Positions 1 through 24,337 of a DNA stretch of 64,000 nt are shown in pieces (the stretch's first letter is position 1; each line of letters begins with the position of its first letter). The stretch is from Macrostomum hystrix (taxonomy: Eukaryota; Platyhelminthes; Macrostomidae). Made by a program: the position numbers and the translations under genes. A model generated the notes under the pieces. It saw only the letters and a list, made by a program, of their open reading frames with translations, was not told the DNA's origin and did not search any database. The stretch spans positions 34,558,501-34,622,500 of the forward strand of contig CATNEN010000038.1 of assembly GCA_950097015.1 (NCBI GenBank). Reading direction: 5' to 3'.

Positions 1-170
1 AGGAAAGAGAAGGTGGAAGAGGAAAGAGAGAAGGCGGAAGAGGAAAGAGAAGGCGGAAGAGGAAAGAGAAGAAGGCGGAAGAGGAAAGAGAAGAAGGCGA
101 AAGAGGAAAGAGAAGGCGGAAGAGGATAAGAGAAAGCGTGGAAGAGGAAATGGAAGAAATTTCAAAGAAG
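1..170. repeat. Purine-rich imperfect tandem repeat
   Basis: Nearly pure A/G sequence built from variants of GAAGAGGAAAGAGAAGGCG, with a period of about 19-22 bp. It begins at the window edge, so its full length is unknown. Confidence 0.85.
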
Positions 171-1004
171 ATTTCCATCTCTAAAATTCACTTGTTAGTC
201 CTGTGTCATGCAGTAAATTGCAAAAATTGCAAAAAGACAGATTTCACACTTCGCATCGCAAAACACTGCTGATAAAAACAAGACTCAGACTATAATTAGT
301 ATAGGTGAAATAGCTAATACCATACCATAGCAATAGGCTAGCTACCTTTGCAAGGCAGGGGTGTCTAATACACAATTTAGTAATAAAAAATAAATAATAT
401 TAAGCAGCACTAGACTGGCTAAACTAGCTGTCAAAGATGGAGCCAGCAGCAGACAGACAGGCAACTAGAAAAAATGAGAATTGCTTGAAATATACTCTAG
501 GCTAGACAATGACAATTAGACAATGAGATCTTTGGTAAAGTAATGAAACTGCAGACAGAGAAAACACACAGTCACTATCTAATGAGGCACACAGAGACAT
601 AACACTGGATGGGTCTAGTATTATTCAGCTCTTTCTTTAAGTCTAACCGTACATTTCTCCAGTCTTCTACAAGTTAAATAAGAAAATGAATGTGCAAAGA
701 GAGCACAGACAGTAGTAGTGAGAACCTAGGAGAGATAGACAAAGAAAATGAGAAACAGACAGACAAGAATGAAAATTAGGTTACAAAAAAGTTTTGTTTA
801 GGTGCTGTTTCACAGTTTTTTTTTACGAAAATAGCAAAAAACGTGAATATGAAACTAAAATTTAGATATAGACTCTAAAGACTTTATAGACTATAGACTC
901 TATAGATATAGAGATTTAACTCAAGATTAGAGATTAGAAAGTATGGGTTATTATGGCTATAATGTTTAGTTTCAAAAGAATCTATTTTTAAATAATTATA
1001 ATAG

Positions 1005-1473
<469 letters not shown>

Positions 1474-1499
1474 CTAAAAATAGTAACAAACAGGAGCGT

Positions 1500-4400
1500 C
1501 ATGTACTTTCTATTTTAAGTACACAAGCAAGAAAACAATATTTTAAGTACACTAAAAACAATTAACAAATGTACTTACTAGATTGTTTACAAAGCCTTCG
1601 TGCACAGTGCCAAGCATTTTATTGTTGATTCACTTTTGAAAATGTTTTCTGCTTGAATAATAAAAATACTTAACTGGCTCAACCTAGAGCGGTGATTTAT
1701 TATTTGGACACAAATGCTGCTGAGTGCCAGAAGGAGTTTAGATATTGTAGCTTCATTCTGTAATGTAAAATATATATTTCTGTGTGTTCACTTACTTTTA
1801 ATACAGGCTGTAGAATACAGAAGTTTTAAAAATAAAAGTATATTACAAGCATACTAATTATTACCCAATACACAAGTCTATACACCAAAAGCAATATATA
1901 TTAAGATATTTTTCTATAAAATATGTGCAAACATTAACTTACATTTAAGAATTTAAGACAGATAAAAAGCAGTAAAAAACTTTATGTAATAACACTTCTG
2001 AAGTTAATTAATTAAATGTTTATGCATTAACTACAACTTGTATTTTAAAATATAGCACAAACAAACAGTTATAAAAAAATAAATTATAATTAAATGTTAA
2101 AATTGAAACATAAAAAAACTTGAAATTAACTTCATGGCTTCATGCTGCAAAAATGAGTCAATCAAAACCTGGGCTCAAAAAGCTACCTGTTTATTTCTAA
2201 AAAGAATAGGTTATTTAAAAGTACTTAAATAGTTGTGTCATGTGAAATCAATGCATTACCCTGTGTCTATGACTTTGAGACTGATGTGGAATGAGAATTC
2301 AGATCTTTTGTAATTTTATGACACAATGAACACATTTACAAAAATAGACAATGCTCTACCTTATTGTCTAGTGACTAAAATAAAATTACTGCTTCTTTTA
2401 CTAGTATAACTCTAATTTATATATGCTGATATATAGGCCAATTTCTAATGTCTAATCAAGTAGGCCAAAGGCTATAACATGCAGCATTTAAAATAAATAG
2501 AACAACAAATTTCTGATAAATAAATCTGATAATGATAGCCTAAGCCTAGAAAGGCCTAACTAACAGTAACAATTCTTTAGTAGGCCTGAATTTTTTCAAG
2601 CAAGTTTTTGCTAAAATTGTTTGACTGTTATTCATTAAGGTACAATGCTAAGTAATTAGTTTATGATAAATTTACACAAACATAATAAAAAATCAGGTAA
2701 GTACTATAGCCATTCCTATGTTAAAATTACCATATTAGGCTATAAAAAAGGATACAAAAATGGGCAAAATAAACATAAGCATGTACACAAAGGTACCTGT
2801 GCTTAGGGCCTATCAAAAGCAACATATCCCAGTACAGCTTAGTAATAAAATTTTTCACCTAAAATTATAACTTACATTATATTGCAACTTGCTAGCCTAC
2901 ATAGGTAAGCTAAGTAAAAAACTAGCTCTTTACAAACATGTGGCTAATCTGCAAAGTAGATTATCAGAATCCTGATTCTGTTATATAAGCTGATATGTAC
3001 ATTTGGGAAATTGGAATGGTGCAAATTGCATCTTAGGAAGACATAGGCCTAGTAGGTTTGGAATGGAATTAACTTTTGTAGCAGTGTTAAAATTTAATTC
3101 ATGCCTAATTTCCTAGAAATGTAAATTGTAACATAAATTTAGTTGATTTTGTTTGACTGACACTTGTGTGTGTTTACCCAATGTGTGTTTCCTATCCAAA
3201 AAATATAAATATGAAAGGTTTAGTCAAGGAAAATCTGTGTCCTCAAAAAGTTCTGAAAGAAGCAGTTTAAACAAATTAAGAGTGTTTGTGCTTTTTTAGC
3301 AGAAAGGCAAGAACTCTACAAGCTGAGACTTGTATGCTGAAAGAGAAATAACTTGTATTGAACTTGTAATTTTAATAAAGGTTTACATTTATCACAAATA
3401 ATAAAGGATCACATTTATTCATCACCCAGAGAGGGAGCATATGTTATAAACCTGTAAGGGAATTTGTGTATAAGAAGTAATTCCTAAATCTAAAAGTAGG
3501 CCTAGGCCTAGGCCTAAAAGGTGTGTGCAAGTGCAATTGGACACCCTCTAATCTACTAGTAGCCTATAGTAAGACTTGAAATAAATAAGACTGGGTCAAG
3601 AAAGCCTAACCAGTATAAATAATATATGTATGAGTATTTCGTGTTAGGCCTAATAGTGTCTTGCCACTTGGACACTGGCTTGCTACCATAGGAGTAAAAT
3701 CTAGGCTACTCTTGATTGATAACTAGTGTTATAAGTTGGTTACCATAAATACAGCAGAAGTTTAGATTTGTATAAAAGAGAACTACAACACTTCTTTGGA
3801 ACTAGAGTTAAAACGTTTCAGGCCTATGCAGCTCTCTAGTTCAGGAGAATCAAATTTAAGAAATTTGATTGGCGTATTAAGCCGTGCTTAATCATTCATC
3901 ACACACAAATTTATTATCTATAGCCTTGAAAATAAAGATTTCTTTTAAATCTAATTATAATCAAGTAGGTCTTAACAATTCGGATTGCATGTTCAATCAA
4001 TAACTAACTCACGCGTCACGAATAATAGGCCTATAGAGCCGTTGAGAACAACTGTTATCTGGCTTGGCATCGGTCAGCGGGCATGTTAAAGTGGCATGAT
4101 TTGCTAAATTAAATTAGTTTTATTGTTTCCGGTGCTGCCTATGTGAATTTCAAAGCAAAAGGCATAACTTTCCTAAAAAATACATTATTACTTTACACAA
4201 GACAGTAATAAATATCGTATAGGTAAAAAGCGCATCGTTACTCTAAAACTAATTGCTTGTATTTTGTTTATGTCTTTAGAAAGGTTAGCTACTTAGACAT
4301 TTACGCAGTTATGTTTAAGGATCTGAGTTTAAAGCAGCAGGGCTCCCTAGACCCTTGCTGTCTAATCTAGGTAGCCTTTGGTTTTCATGCTTGACCTGAA

Positions 4401-4837
4401 GTATTATTTTTACGAGTTAAGCTTCAACTTTCTGTTGTTTAGCATAAAAATTTTTTTTGCAAAAACTTCAGGAAATTTACATAAATTCATGTCAATTTTA
4501 TCAAAAATAGCACAGAAAAAATAAAAAATAAAATACGTACTTATTTTAAACACTCTCTGCAAATCAAAATGCTTTCGCTAATTTGTTATCTCGTTTTCAA
4601 CATATCTTTGTACATTTTTAAACCTTTCATTTTCTTTGAAACATATTCTGCTATATATTACGCTTGAAAGGTAGGAAATGTTACTATCCCTCTTGTTCCT
4701 CCAGAAAAATATTTGTTCTTCGTAGAATGTCTTGCATTTACATCATTACTAGTCAAAAATTTCTTTTAAGTAGCTGCACGTGCCCAAGCATTTACTAAAT
4801 TGTCACTTAAGTTATACTATATTGTCGTGTTTTCGCA
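1500..4837. other. AT-rich gap between the MARK-like exon and GRK
   Basis: No convincing coding exon is visible. The stretch is AT-rich, unique-looking and rich in the palindrome TAGGCCTA (for example three overlapping units near 3500). It probably holds the 5' part or intron of the minus-strand MARK-like gene and the promoter and 5' UTR of GRK. I could not pick out core promoter elements. Confidence 0.5.
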
Positions 4838-15637
<10,800 letters not shown>

Positions 15638-16690
15638 AGAGGCCAGACATGACTGTGGACCAACTTGGCAGCTTACGTCATTGCTTGCTGTTACTGTATG
15701 CTTATTTCTGCCTGTCCTGTTTATTAATTTTTATAATTTTAAGAATTTAATCGATTTTAAATAATTCTTTCTTTGCGCTGACGAAAAGAAAAATCATTGA
15801 TGAAATTTGTCCAGTATTTGCAAAACGCGCAATTACTTTTTAGGTAAATTTCTGCTTGGCTGTTGTAAAATTGCTGCACAATCTGTCTTTTTTTTAAGTA
15901 TGCACATACATATATAGTCATATAGTTGTGGTATATAGTAATCAAATATATATTTTATGAAATGAACACAGCTGTACTAGCTAAGCTACTATTAATTTAG
16001 TTTGGCTAGCTATAGAGGCCCTAGCCATATACTGATAGTAGCATAACTGTCATTTTTAGTTCGTAATTTGAGAAAGTCGTCAAAGTTAATTGCAGTTGTT
16101 GTATTTGTTTGAAATAAAATGCAATCCTACTTACTGATTTCTTTAACAGTTAAATTGTTATTCGATACTAACTATCATGCTTTGTACAACTATTCAGTCC
16201 ATGGACATTTGTTTCTGAATGATTTAATAAAAACAGTTCGTCCCATCTAAATCCTTATTTGGTAAAAAAATTCTATATTGAATATATTTATTAGTTTGAA
16301 CTTTTTATCTAGTTTTTTTTCTCTAAATTATTTCTGTGATTTTTTAGTACACAAAATTACACGTGTACTTTAGTAAGACCATACTTGTCTCTATATCGTT
16401 AAATGCACAGATGTCCTTTTTTAATTAAAATTGTCTTTAACAGATAGCGGTTGTCTGTATCAATTTTTATCATGTTTTCTACAAAGTTAAAATTATTTTA
16501 TGACGGAAAAAAACAAAAGTAATTTTAGAAAATTAGTTCATCTAGTCAATTGTGGATTAATCCATATGGTTGATCTCTTAAGAATGCGTTTATTATGATT
16601 CGCTTATAAAAATAGCCTGTTTTAATCTATTTCAAACGAACTTTCCTGATTTGTTGATTTAGAATGACCTATTTTGATTGGTCCATTCAT
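15638..16690. other. AT-rich 3' flank of GRK
   Basis: No coding exon seen. It probably contains the GRK 3' UTR; candidate polyadenylation signals are listed separately. Confidence 0.5.
16113..16118 (+). terminator. Candidate polyadenylation signal for GRK
   Basis: AATAAA about 480 bp after the GRK stop codon. A second AATAAA is at 16226-16231. Either or both could end the transcript. Confidence 0.4.
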
Positions 16691-16691
16691 T

Positions 16692-17057
16692 GGGGGGTCG
16701 GTGGCAGAGCGGTTAACGCGTTTGCCACTCGCACCACAGTCCCTAAGTTCGATTCCACGGCGAGGCCACATTTATTTGGGGCGCAGCCGCGGAGAGAATG
16801 CTTGGGGGCTTGTCGTGCAATTTACGCCCTTGAGGGCCAACCTCCAAGGCACAGTTCGAGTGTACACTGCCTGACGATGAGAAAGTCAGGGCAGATGTAC
16901 ACACCTGTGTGAGCGTATGCCTGCGTACGGTATCTGTGTGCGTGTGTACTCAGGAGTCAGCGAAATGGGCAGAATTGCCTCCTCGCTGGCTGCGGGTCTA
17001 GTGTCACCAAACTATGTGTCATTGCCCGCAGCCCTCCTGCAATTATTATTATTATTA
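16692..17057 (+). mobile_element. tRNA-derived SINE, near full length, with target-site duplication
   Basis: Head with box A-like TGGCAGAGCGG and box B-like AGTTCGATTCC, a conserved body (CGCAGCCGCGGAGAGAA, GATGTACACACCTGTGTGAG, GGCAGAATTGCCTCCTCGCT) and an (ATT)n tail. The flanks share ATTGGTCCATTCA (16678-16690 and about 17057-17069), a probable 13-bp target-site duplication. Confidence 0.88.
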
Positions 17058-17220
17058 TTGGTCCATTCAGGGAGTGACCTATTTTGATTGGTCCATTCAG
17101 AGAGTGACCTATTTTGATTGGTCTATACAGGGAGTGAACTACGAGTATTTTGATTGGTCCATTCAGAGTGACCTATTATGGTTGGTCCATTCAGAGAGTG
17201 ACCTATTTTGATTTGTCCAA
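17057..17220 (+). repeat. Short ~30-bp tandem repeat next to the SINE
   Basis: About five imperfect copies of GTGACCTATTTTG then ATTGGTCCATTCAGA. One copy also lies before the SINE at 16667-16690, so the unit derives from the insertion target. Confidence 0.85.
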
Positions 17221-18329
17221 TCATAATGGTCTACCGTTCGTGATGTTATGATTGAAGACCGAATTAAATTAATGTTTATTGATTTTTTTTAAATATGGGT
17301 ACAAGCCAGACGGCAGCACCGGATAAGCGCAGAGTTAGACAGGTGCACTAATTAGAACAGTTTTATTTAGACATACTATATCAGTGACAAATCGTGCTAC
17401 ACTACTGTCCTACTATAAGTAGCAAGTACAGTGCATGCAGCGCAGCAATTGATTGTCAATTTGAAGAAATATTAGTCATTTGAAAATGGTGGCATCTTTC
17501 AAAGGGTAGAGAGTGGACGAAATATTTCCAGTGTCAACCATAAATAATTACAAGAGCATGGCTTGGCATTAAAAATATAGCAATGGAAATGGTTACGGTA
17601 TGTATGACTTATCCTCCTGAATGAATAGCAGAAGCATTTATTGATGAGTACTGAGTACTCTTTCGGTAATTCCGTAGAAAAAAGGGAATATGCTATATAT
17701 GTCGTATATAGAAAAAGAATAGAGATTCGTTCAGTAGTGGTAACTTGAGACGAACGCTATAAAGTGCAAAACTCTATTGTGGAGAGGAATAATTAAAAAA
17801 TTGCAAAGAGAAAATCTAAATCAAGAATCTTTAGCCTAGCTAAGAAAATTTTATTGCCAATCTAAGATCTGGAAGCCTATTTTCGGAGTTTTATGAATAA
17901 TCAGTTATAATAGCAGTATAACAAAACCGTTTTAAGCAAGTTGGGCTAAATACAATTAATTGAATCAAGCATAACATTTTTCCGAAATACAATGTTTGAA
18001 GTCATTAATTTAACAACGTAATTAGTCAGTAAGCTTTCTCCAACGCTATGTACGCCCACCTCCCGCCTGGACACTCATTTCATCTGACCAATGAGCGGTG
18101 GAGCATACTTTCTACCCCCTAAGCCAACCAATGGCTTGCGCTTAGACCACCCCTCGGCTTCTCGGCCAATCAGCGAAGGCGGCAAATCTATCAGTACAAT
18201 AAAATGGAGACAAGTGAATGTCTCGGGTATGACGGGTTGGCAATGAAGAGCGCACAGAAATCGTTAAAGTTTGCACAACCCGATTTCTTTCTTTAGAAAG
18301 AATTGAAATTTGTCGATCCCGCATTGAAA
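17221..18329. other. AT-rich spacer, 3' flank of the LRR gene
   Basis: No coding signal found. On the minus strand it should hold the 3' UTR of the LRR gene; AATAAA on that strand occurs near 17849 and 17636. Confidence 0.45.
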
Positions 18330-21300
18330 TCAGCTTCGCGGCTCGTCTTCGTTGAAGTCATAACTGTTCTCTCTCACATTCAGTTTGTTGATGTTGTTAC
18401 CGCTGCTGCTGTTGGGCCCGGAACCTGAAAATAGAATGTAATCGATAAAATATTACTTTTAAGGAACATTAAGGTAACCTATCAGTCTTCCACCCTACCA
18501 ACACAGACCTACAACCCCAGACATTACTATCCCAGACCTACTACTGTAACTAAAAGCGAGCTCGCTCGCAGTGCATGATAAGAAAATAATAGCTTACATC
18601 CAATTGAACAAAAAACTTCCGGTGTCTTCGATAAGGTGACAGCTACTTTTAAAACATTTGCGAAAAAATTGCCGTTATGAACAACTTAAGTTAATTCAAG
18701 TCAATTCCTCAGGCCTCATTCCGTCACTCCCCTCAGGCCTCATTGAGTCACTCCCCTCAGGCCTCATTGAGTCACTCCCCTCAGGCCTCATTGAGTCACT
18801 CCCCTCAGGCCTCATTCAGTCACTCCCATAGGGCTCGTTCAGTCACTCCTCTCAGGCCTCATTGAATCACTCCCCTCAGGCCTCATTCAGTCACTCCCAT
18901 AGGGCTCGTTCAGTCACTCCTCTCAGGCCTCATTGAATCACTCCCCTCAGGCCTCGTTCAGTCACTCCCATAGGGCTCGTTCAGTCACTCCCCTCAGGCC
19001 TCATTCAGTCACTCCCTCAGGCTTCATTCAGTCACTCAATTAACTCCCCAATGACCCACCAAGCTCACTAATGACCCAACTAGCTCCCCAATGACCCACC
19101 TAGCTCCCCAATGACCCACCTAGCTCCCCAATGACCCACCTAGCTCCCCCTTCACCCACCTAGCTCCCCAATGACCCACCTAACTCCCCAATGACCCACC
19201 TAGCTCCCCAATGACTTATCTAACTCCCCAATGACCCACCTAGATCCCCAATGACCCACCAAGCTCCAAAATGACCCACCTAACTCCCCAATGACCCACC
19301 TAACTTCCCACCTCTAACTTTAAGGTACAGTTTTGCTCGTTAATTTTTTCATAAAATGGTGAATCGAAACATATCGCAACTGTATATTTATGGCCTCCGT
19401 GCTTGCGGCAGTGAAAGTTACATAAACATTTGTAATTCCGACGGCAAGCCAAATTCTTCAGTGTAAACTAAAGGCAAAAGACAAGGGTTAGCTAAGGCTA
19501 GATAAGACCTTTGAAAACTATTGCTTTTTTGGCTAACTTTATATGCCTAGCTCTCGTTAACACACATTATAGATTATAGATTATACAAAGAATATTAATT
19601 TTCCCACATGAATAATCCCAATTCCCGTACCAAAATTGACTGAATAAGAGCAGTCTAGTGGAGTGGCCATGGGGAATTACAGTTTATTCTTGTGCGAATG
19701 TGTGTGAGTGTATTCCACCAGTGACTCATGCTGTATAGTTTATTTTTGTAAAGCCACATAGCTGCATTTATATAGTGTTTGTCTTGTAAATAGGTAGAAA
19801 CCCTTCTAAGGGGGGGTTGGATTTGGGAATAAAGTATTTCTGAGGCTTTATTCCTATTCACAAGAATGTTAGTCCCATTGTAAAGCACAGACCATATACT
19901 AAAGAAAGGAATGCCAACAAAAAAACATGCGGCAAGTACCCGCTTTTTTGTAAAACAGTATCTGGCCACAATGAGTCAACAATTCACCTACTTAAGGGAT
20001 AAAAAAAAGAAAATGCTAGCGAAAATCTTCATTTGCTTTGGGGTGCTGATATTTTCTTTAAAAACTTTAACACATGCTTCCTAAATCTTCATTCTCATTT
20101 TTCCCTTATCAACTTTCCTACTTTTTAACTTGTCTCTACCTGTCTCTGTCTCTCTACCTGTCTCTCTACCTGTCTATCTACCTGTCTCTGTCTGTGTCTC
20201 TACCTGTCTCTCTACCTGCCTCTGTCTGTGTCGCTACCTGTCTCCGTCTGTCTCTATCTACCTGTCTCTCTCTACCTATCTTATTATCTTATTCTGTCGA
20301 ATTGTCACTCAGTTTGTCTCCGCCTGTCCCTGATTCGGTCACAGTACCAATCTGACTGCCTCAGCGTGCCTGATCCCTCAAAGCCAACTCACCTGCGGCC
20401 AGTTTTCCAGCCCTCGCTTCGTTGCCGGAGCTCAACGTCAGCGGTGGCCCTGACGATGACCCGGCGCCGCAGCCGGACTGGAAGCTCAGAAGGACGCCGT
20501 CTTTGGTGACGCCAACTTCGTTGCCGACTGTTTTCAATGACCGACGGGCGTCTTCGTCCTCCTCCATCGGCGATGTCATTCTGGGCACCTGGCGGGAGCT
20601 GTTCCACTTCCGGTGTTGGCCGCCGCGGCCGAGTTCGCCACGGCCGCCGACCACGCGACCACCGCTGCCGTTCTGACGACGCATCCGTTGACAAACGTAG
20701 ATTGTCACTCCGGTGGTCAGCACGTGGATTAAACAGACTAAGCTGAATATTATCAGCAAGATTATTGTCAGCTTATTTGGCTGCTGCTGCTGCTGCTGCG
20801 ACTGCTGACCATTGTCCGCTTTGGCAACAGCTGAGCGCTCTTTCGCCTCCCCAGTTGACAGGCGGTCCAACCACCTAAATTGAAAATTAACTGCTTCTTA
20901 GAAACGACCTAGAATCGAACCCCTGACCTTGCCCAGCAAAGACTTTGCTTCTATAGTCATGTAAGTCGCATAATGGAGGTAACGTTTTTTGAATAAAAAA
21001 CTGTTTCCTAATCGCTTGCATGGATACCACTGCAGCCTTTTCCTTCGACAAATGTTTTGCTACTGCTACAGTAAGTGTAATCAGCAAGCAGCTTTGGTAA
21101 GTCGATACCAGCTAGCAGGCCAAAACACTGCGGATAAGCAGCAAGTCTCTGGCCGAGGCAACAACAGCAATCAGCAGCTGGTGTCTCGAGAGCTCTTTGT
21201 CGATTTGCGACATCCAGAAGTTGATAAAAGTCTACATCCAAATATAAGTAGCTAAGTAGTGCTTTCATTTTGAAATATTATCGACACTGTATCGATCTCA

Positions 21301-23660
21301 CAGTTGAATAGAACAGAATGGATTGCTAGTCTATGCCATTGGTAAAGAAACAGAATGGATTGCTAGTCTATGCCATTGGTAAAGAAACAGAGTGGATTGC
21401 TAGTCTATGCCATTGGTAAAGAAACAGAATGGATTGCTAGTCTATGCCATTGGTAAAGAAACAGAATGGATTGCTAGTCTATGCCATTGGTAAAGAAACA
21501 GAATGGATTGCTAGTCTATGCCATTGGTAAAGAAACAGAATGGATTGCTAGTCTATGCCATTGGTAAAGAAACAGAATGGATTGCTAGTCTATGCCATTG
21601 GTAAAGAAACAGAATGGATTGCTAGTCTATGCCATTGGTAAAGAAACAGAGTGGATTGCTAGTCTATGCCATTGGTAAAGAAACAGAATGGATTGCTAGT
21701 CTATGCCATTGGTAAAGAAACAGAGTGGATTGCTAGTCTATGCCATTGGTAAAGAAACAGAATGGATTGCTAGTCTATGCCATTGGTAAAGAAACAGAAT
21801 GGATTGCTAGTCTATGCCATTGGTAAAGAAACAGAATGGATTGCAAGTCTATGCCATTGGTAAAGAAACAGAGTGGATTGCTAGTCTATGCCATTGGTAA
21901 AGAAACAGAATGGATTGCTAGTCTATGCCATTGGTAAAGAAACAGAGTGGATTGCTAGTCTATGCCATTGGTAAAGAAACAGAATGGATTGCTAGTCTAT
22001 GCCATTGGTAAAGAAACAGAATGGATTGCTAGTCTATGCCATTGGTAAAGAAACAGAATGGATTGCTAGTCTATGCCATTGGTAAAGAAACAGAATGGAT
22101 TGCTAGTCTATGCCATTGGTAAAGAAACAGAATGGATTGCAAGTCTATGCCATTGGTAAAGAAACAGAATGGATTGCTAGTCTATGCCATTGGTAAAGAA
22201 ACAGAATGGATTGCTAGTCCATGCCATTGGTAAAGAAGCAGAATGGATTGCTAGTCTATGCCATTGGTAAAGAAACAGAATGGATTGCTAGTCTATCTCA
22301 TATGTTAAGGAATAGTTTGGATTGCTAAACTATCCTACTGGTTAAAGAAAAAAGGATTGCTAATCTATTTTTATATGTAAAGGTAGCTGTAACACTACCT
22401 GTGACAGGGTCGCAGCTCCTGTGGCAGTTTGCCAATTTCACAGCTATAAATCTTTGGTCTGTTGAATTCGCCGCTCTGTCTCACATGCTGCTCAAACTGC
22501 TCGGAACCAAATCTGGTGCAGTCAATTGGCGGAGCATCGGTCCACAGTGCCTTCAGGGACTGCAGCGGGCAGAAAGTGTCGTTGGCAGTCCAGCCGCTCA
22601 GGTTGTTGATTTCTAGTTTTAGAGCCTGGAGGCTGTGAAACTGGGCGAACACGGACTCGGACAGGCGAGTCAGCTGGTTGCCGCTGAGATCAAGCTCGGT
22701 CAACTGGCCCAGGCCGTTGAATGCGTAGTCGTCGATGTCGGAGATGCGGTTGTTCGCTAGACTGAGCCTTCGTAGGCTGACCAGATCGGCGAAGATCAGA
22801 CTTTCAAGCTTAAAGAGGCCGTTGCTGTTCAGGTCGAGATACTGCAGGCTGTTGAGGTTGTTTAGGCAGCCGGTCTCCAGGCGCCGAATGTTGTTCTGGT
22901 TGAGGCGCAGGTAGCGCAGAGCGGGCAGGTTAACGAAGCTGCCGGCGCGGAGTAGCAGCATGTTCCCGCGGCTGATGCTGGCTGACTTCAGGCTAGGCAG
23001 CGAGGCTAACAGAGGCGCGGCATAGGCGGCGGAGTGGATCGAAGCCAATAATTGGATCTCTCGCAACTGACTGGCCTTGCTGACTGCATAGCTGGGTAGA
23101 GGCTCCTCCGGGCTCATTGTCACATTGTTGCCGCTGACTGCCAGTCGTTCCATGTTCGGCAGGCCGTCGAGCAGCTCGGCATTGATCACCAGACCGCCTT
23201 GGAGGATGACCCAACTGACGCCGGGCAGGTTCAGGCCTCTAATGGCCAGCCGGGTGGAGCCGGTATAGGCGGGGAAGGAAATCAGCAGCCGCGCGCCAGA
23301 ACTGGCCGCGGTGCAGAGCCGGGTGCCAGTCAGGTCTAGGAGGACCAGGCTGAGATCGATTGGCGGCTTGCTCAGCTGAATACTCAGCCGGGCTGTGCGC
23401 GGCGAAGCCGGCAGTGCCAACTGGCTGGCGTTGTGATTCCAGTCGAGCAACACTTCGGTTGCTATGGAAGCTGAAGGTGCAATGGAGCCGCAATGAATGA
23501 CGCCGCCAGGAGAAAAAGCGGAAGTTCTGTGTCTCTGGTAGCAGGACACCAGCATCTTCTGGGTGAGGCAGGTGCTGTCCGCAAGGCCTGCGGCCGCTTC
23601 GCTCGACAACGTTAGACGGAGCGTGACGACTGTCACGAGTAGCCAGGCTGTTGGGCACAT
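18330..23660 (-). CDS. Leucine-rich-repeat type I membrane protein
   Basis: Three minus-strand exons join in phase: 22399-23660, 20393-20874 and 18330-18424 (612 aa). The first starts with a probable signal peptide (MCPTAWLLVTVVTLRLTLSS, then SEAAAG). It continues as an extracellular region with several leucine-rich repeats (pattern LxxLxLxxNxL, clearest at about residues 250-370, e.g. LRYLRLNQNNI, LQYLDLNSNGL, LTELDLSGNQL) and a cysteine-containing C-terminal cap ending ELRPCHR. The second exon adds a short linker with six glutamines, one membrane span (about 456-481, LTIILLIIFSLVCLIHVLTT) and a basic, Gly/Arg/Ser-rich cytoplasmic tail. The third adds an acidic end (NSYDFNEDEPRS). Such proteins usually act in adhesion or ligand recognition. 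I do not recognise a specific orthologue. The splice phases (2, then 1) fit exactly, which supports the model. Confidence 0.85.
18715..19040 (+). repeat. 24-bp minisatellite, LRR-gene intron 2
   Basis: About 13 copies, core CAGGCCTCATTGAGTCACTC, with CATAGGGCTCG variants. Confidence 0.92.
19040..19315 (+). repeat. 20-bp minisatellite, LRR-gene intron 2
   Basis: About 13 copies of AATGACCCACCTAGCTCCCC, directly adjoining the 24-bp array. Confidence 0.92.
20120..20300 (+). repeat. CT-rich microsatellite-like repeat
   Basis: Imperfect units of CTACCTGTCTCT and CTGTCTGTGTCT within LRR-gene intron 2. On the transcribed minus strand this is purine-rich. Confidence 0.88.
21300..22300 (-). repeat. 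37-bp minisatellite, LRR-gene intron 1
   Basis: About 27 highly similar copies. On the transcribed strand each typical unit contains ATAGACTAGCAATCCATTCT. Very low divergence between copies suggests recent expansion. Confidence 0.95.
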
Positions 23661-24335
23661 GATTAATTAGCCAGACTGACAAATGGCACTAGACATATGC
23701 ACTAGACCAGGCAAGGCTTTTAATATATGCGGTAGATTTTATTCTACGATTGGCGACCCTCAGCCAATAGTCGTATTCAGCCATTCAGTACAGTTTTCTC
23801 TCTACCACTGTCAGCGTATTTCTTTCCATAGTGGTCAATGGCTTGGCGCTATGGGAGGGCACAGGAAATAACAGACAGGGAAATATATAATTCTAGTACA
23901 TACACAAAATATAGTCCCGGCATGGCTTAGAAACAAACGGAAATATGGCGGAGGACACAGAACACACGTTTGGGATTCTTCTTTATACATTATATGCAAA
24001 TGTACTTAAAATTTTCTTCCCCATTCTCTTATCCCTCGAGCAAATCCCAAATATTCTGCTGCTAGGGAGACTACACGAGAGACCTTGTCCTCAACTTGTA
24101 GAGGCTCGACTAAGAGTAGAAGAATGTACTGAGGGTGACGGGCGCCTGTGTTTTCTAACCAGAAAAAAAAGAAAAGAGAGAAAGCGAGGGAGAAAGCCGA
24201 GAGAATGACAGGTCTGACAACAGCTCGCCCCATTGTACAGAAGTAAAATGTACATTCGTCCCTTGCGTGAATTTGTACCAACATGTCGTATTTAATTCAT
24301 TTCTCGCATACTCATTCATTAAAAAATGTCTCGCC
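23661..24335. other. Upstream region of the LRR gene
   Basis: No coding exon identified. It should contain the promoter and 5' UTR of the minus-strand LRR gene. No motif stood out. Confidence 0.4.
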
Positions 24336-24337
24336 AA

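Noticed and set aside
20361-20870. Independent 169-aa membrane protein
   Set aside because: Splice phase and the shared transcript direction make it exon 2 of the LRR gene. The last residues of that frame are intron.
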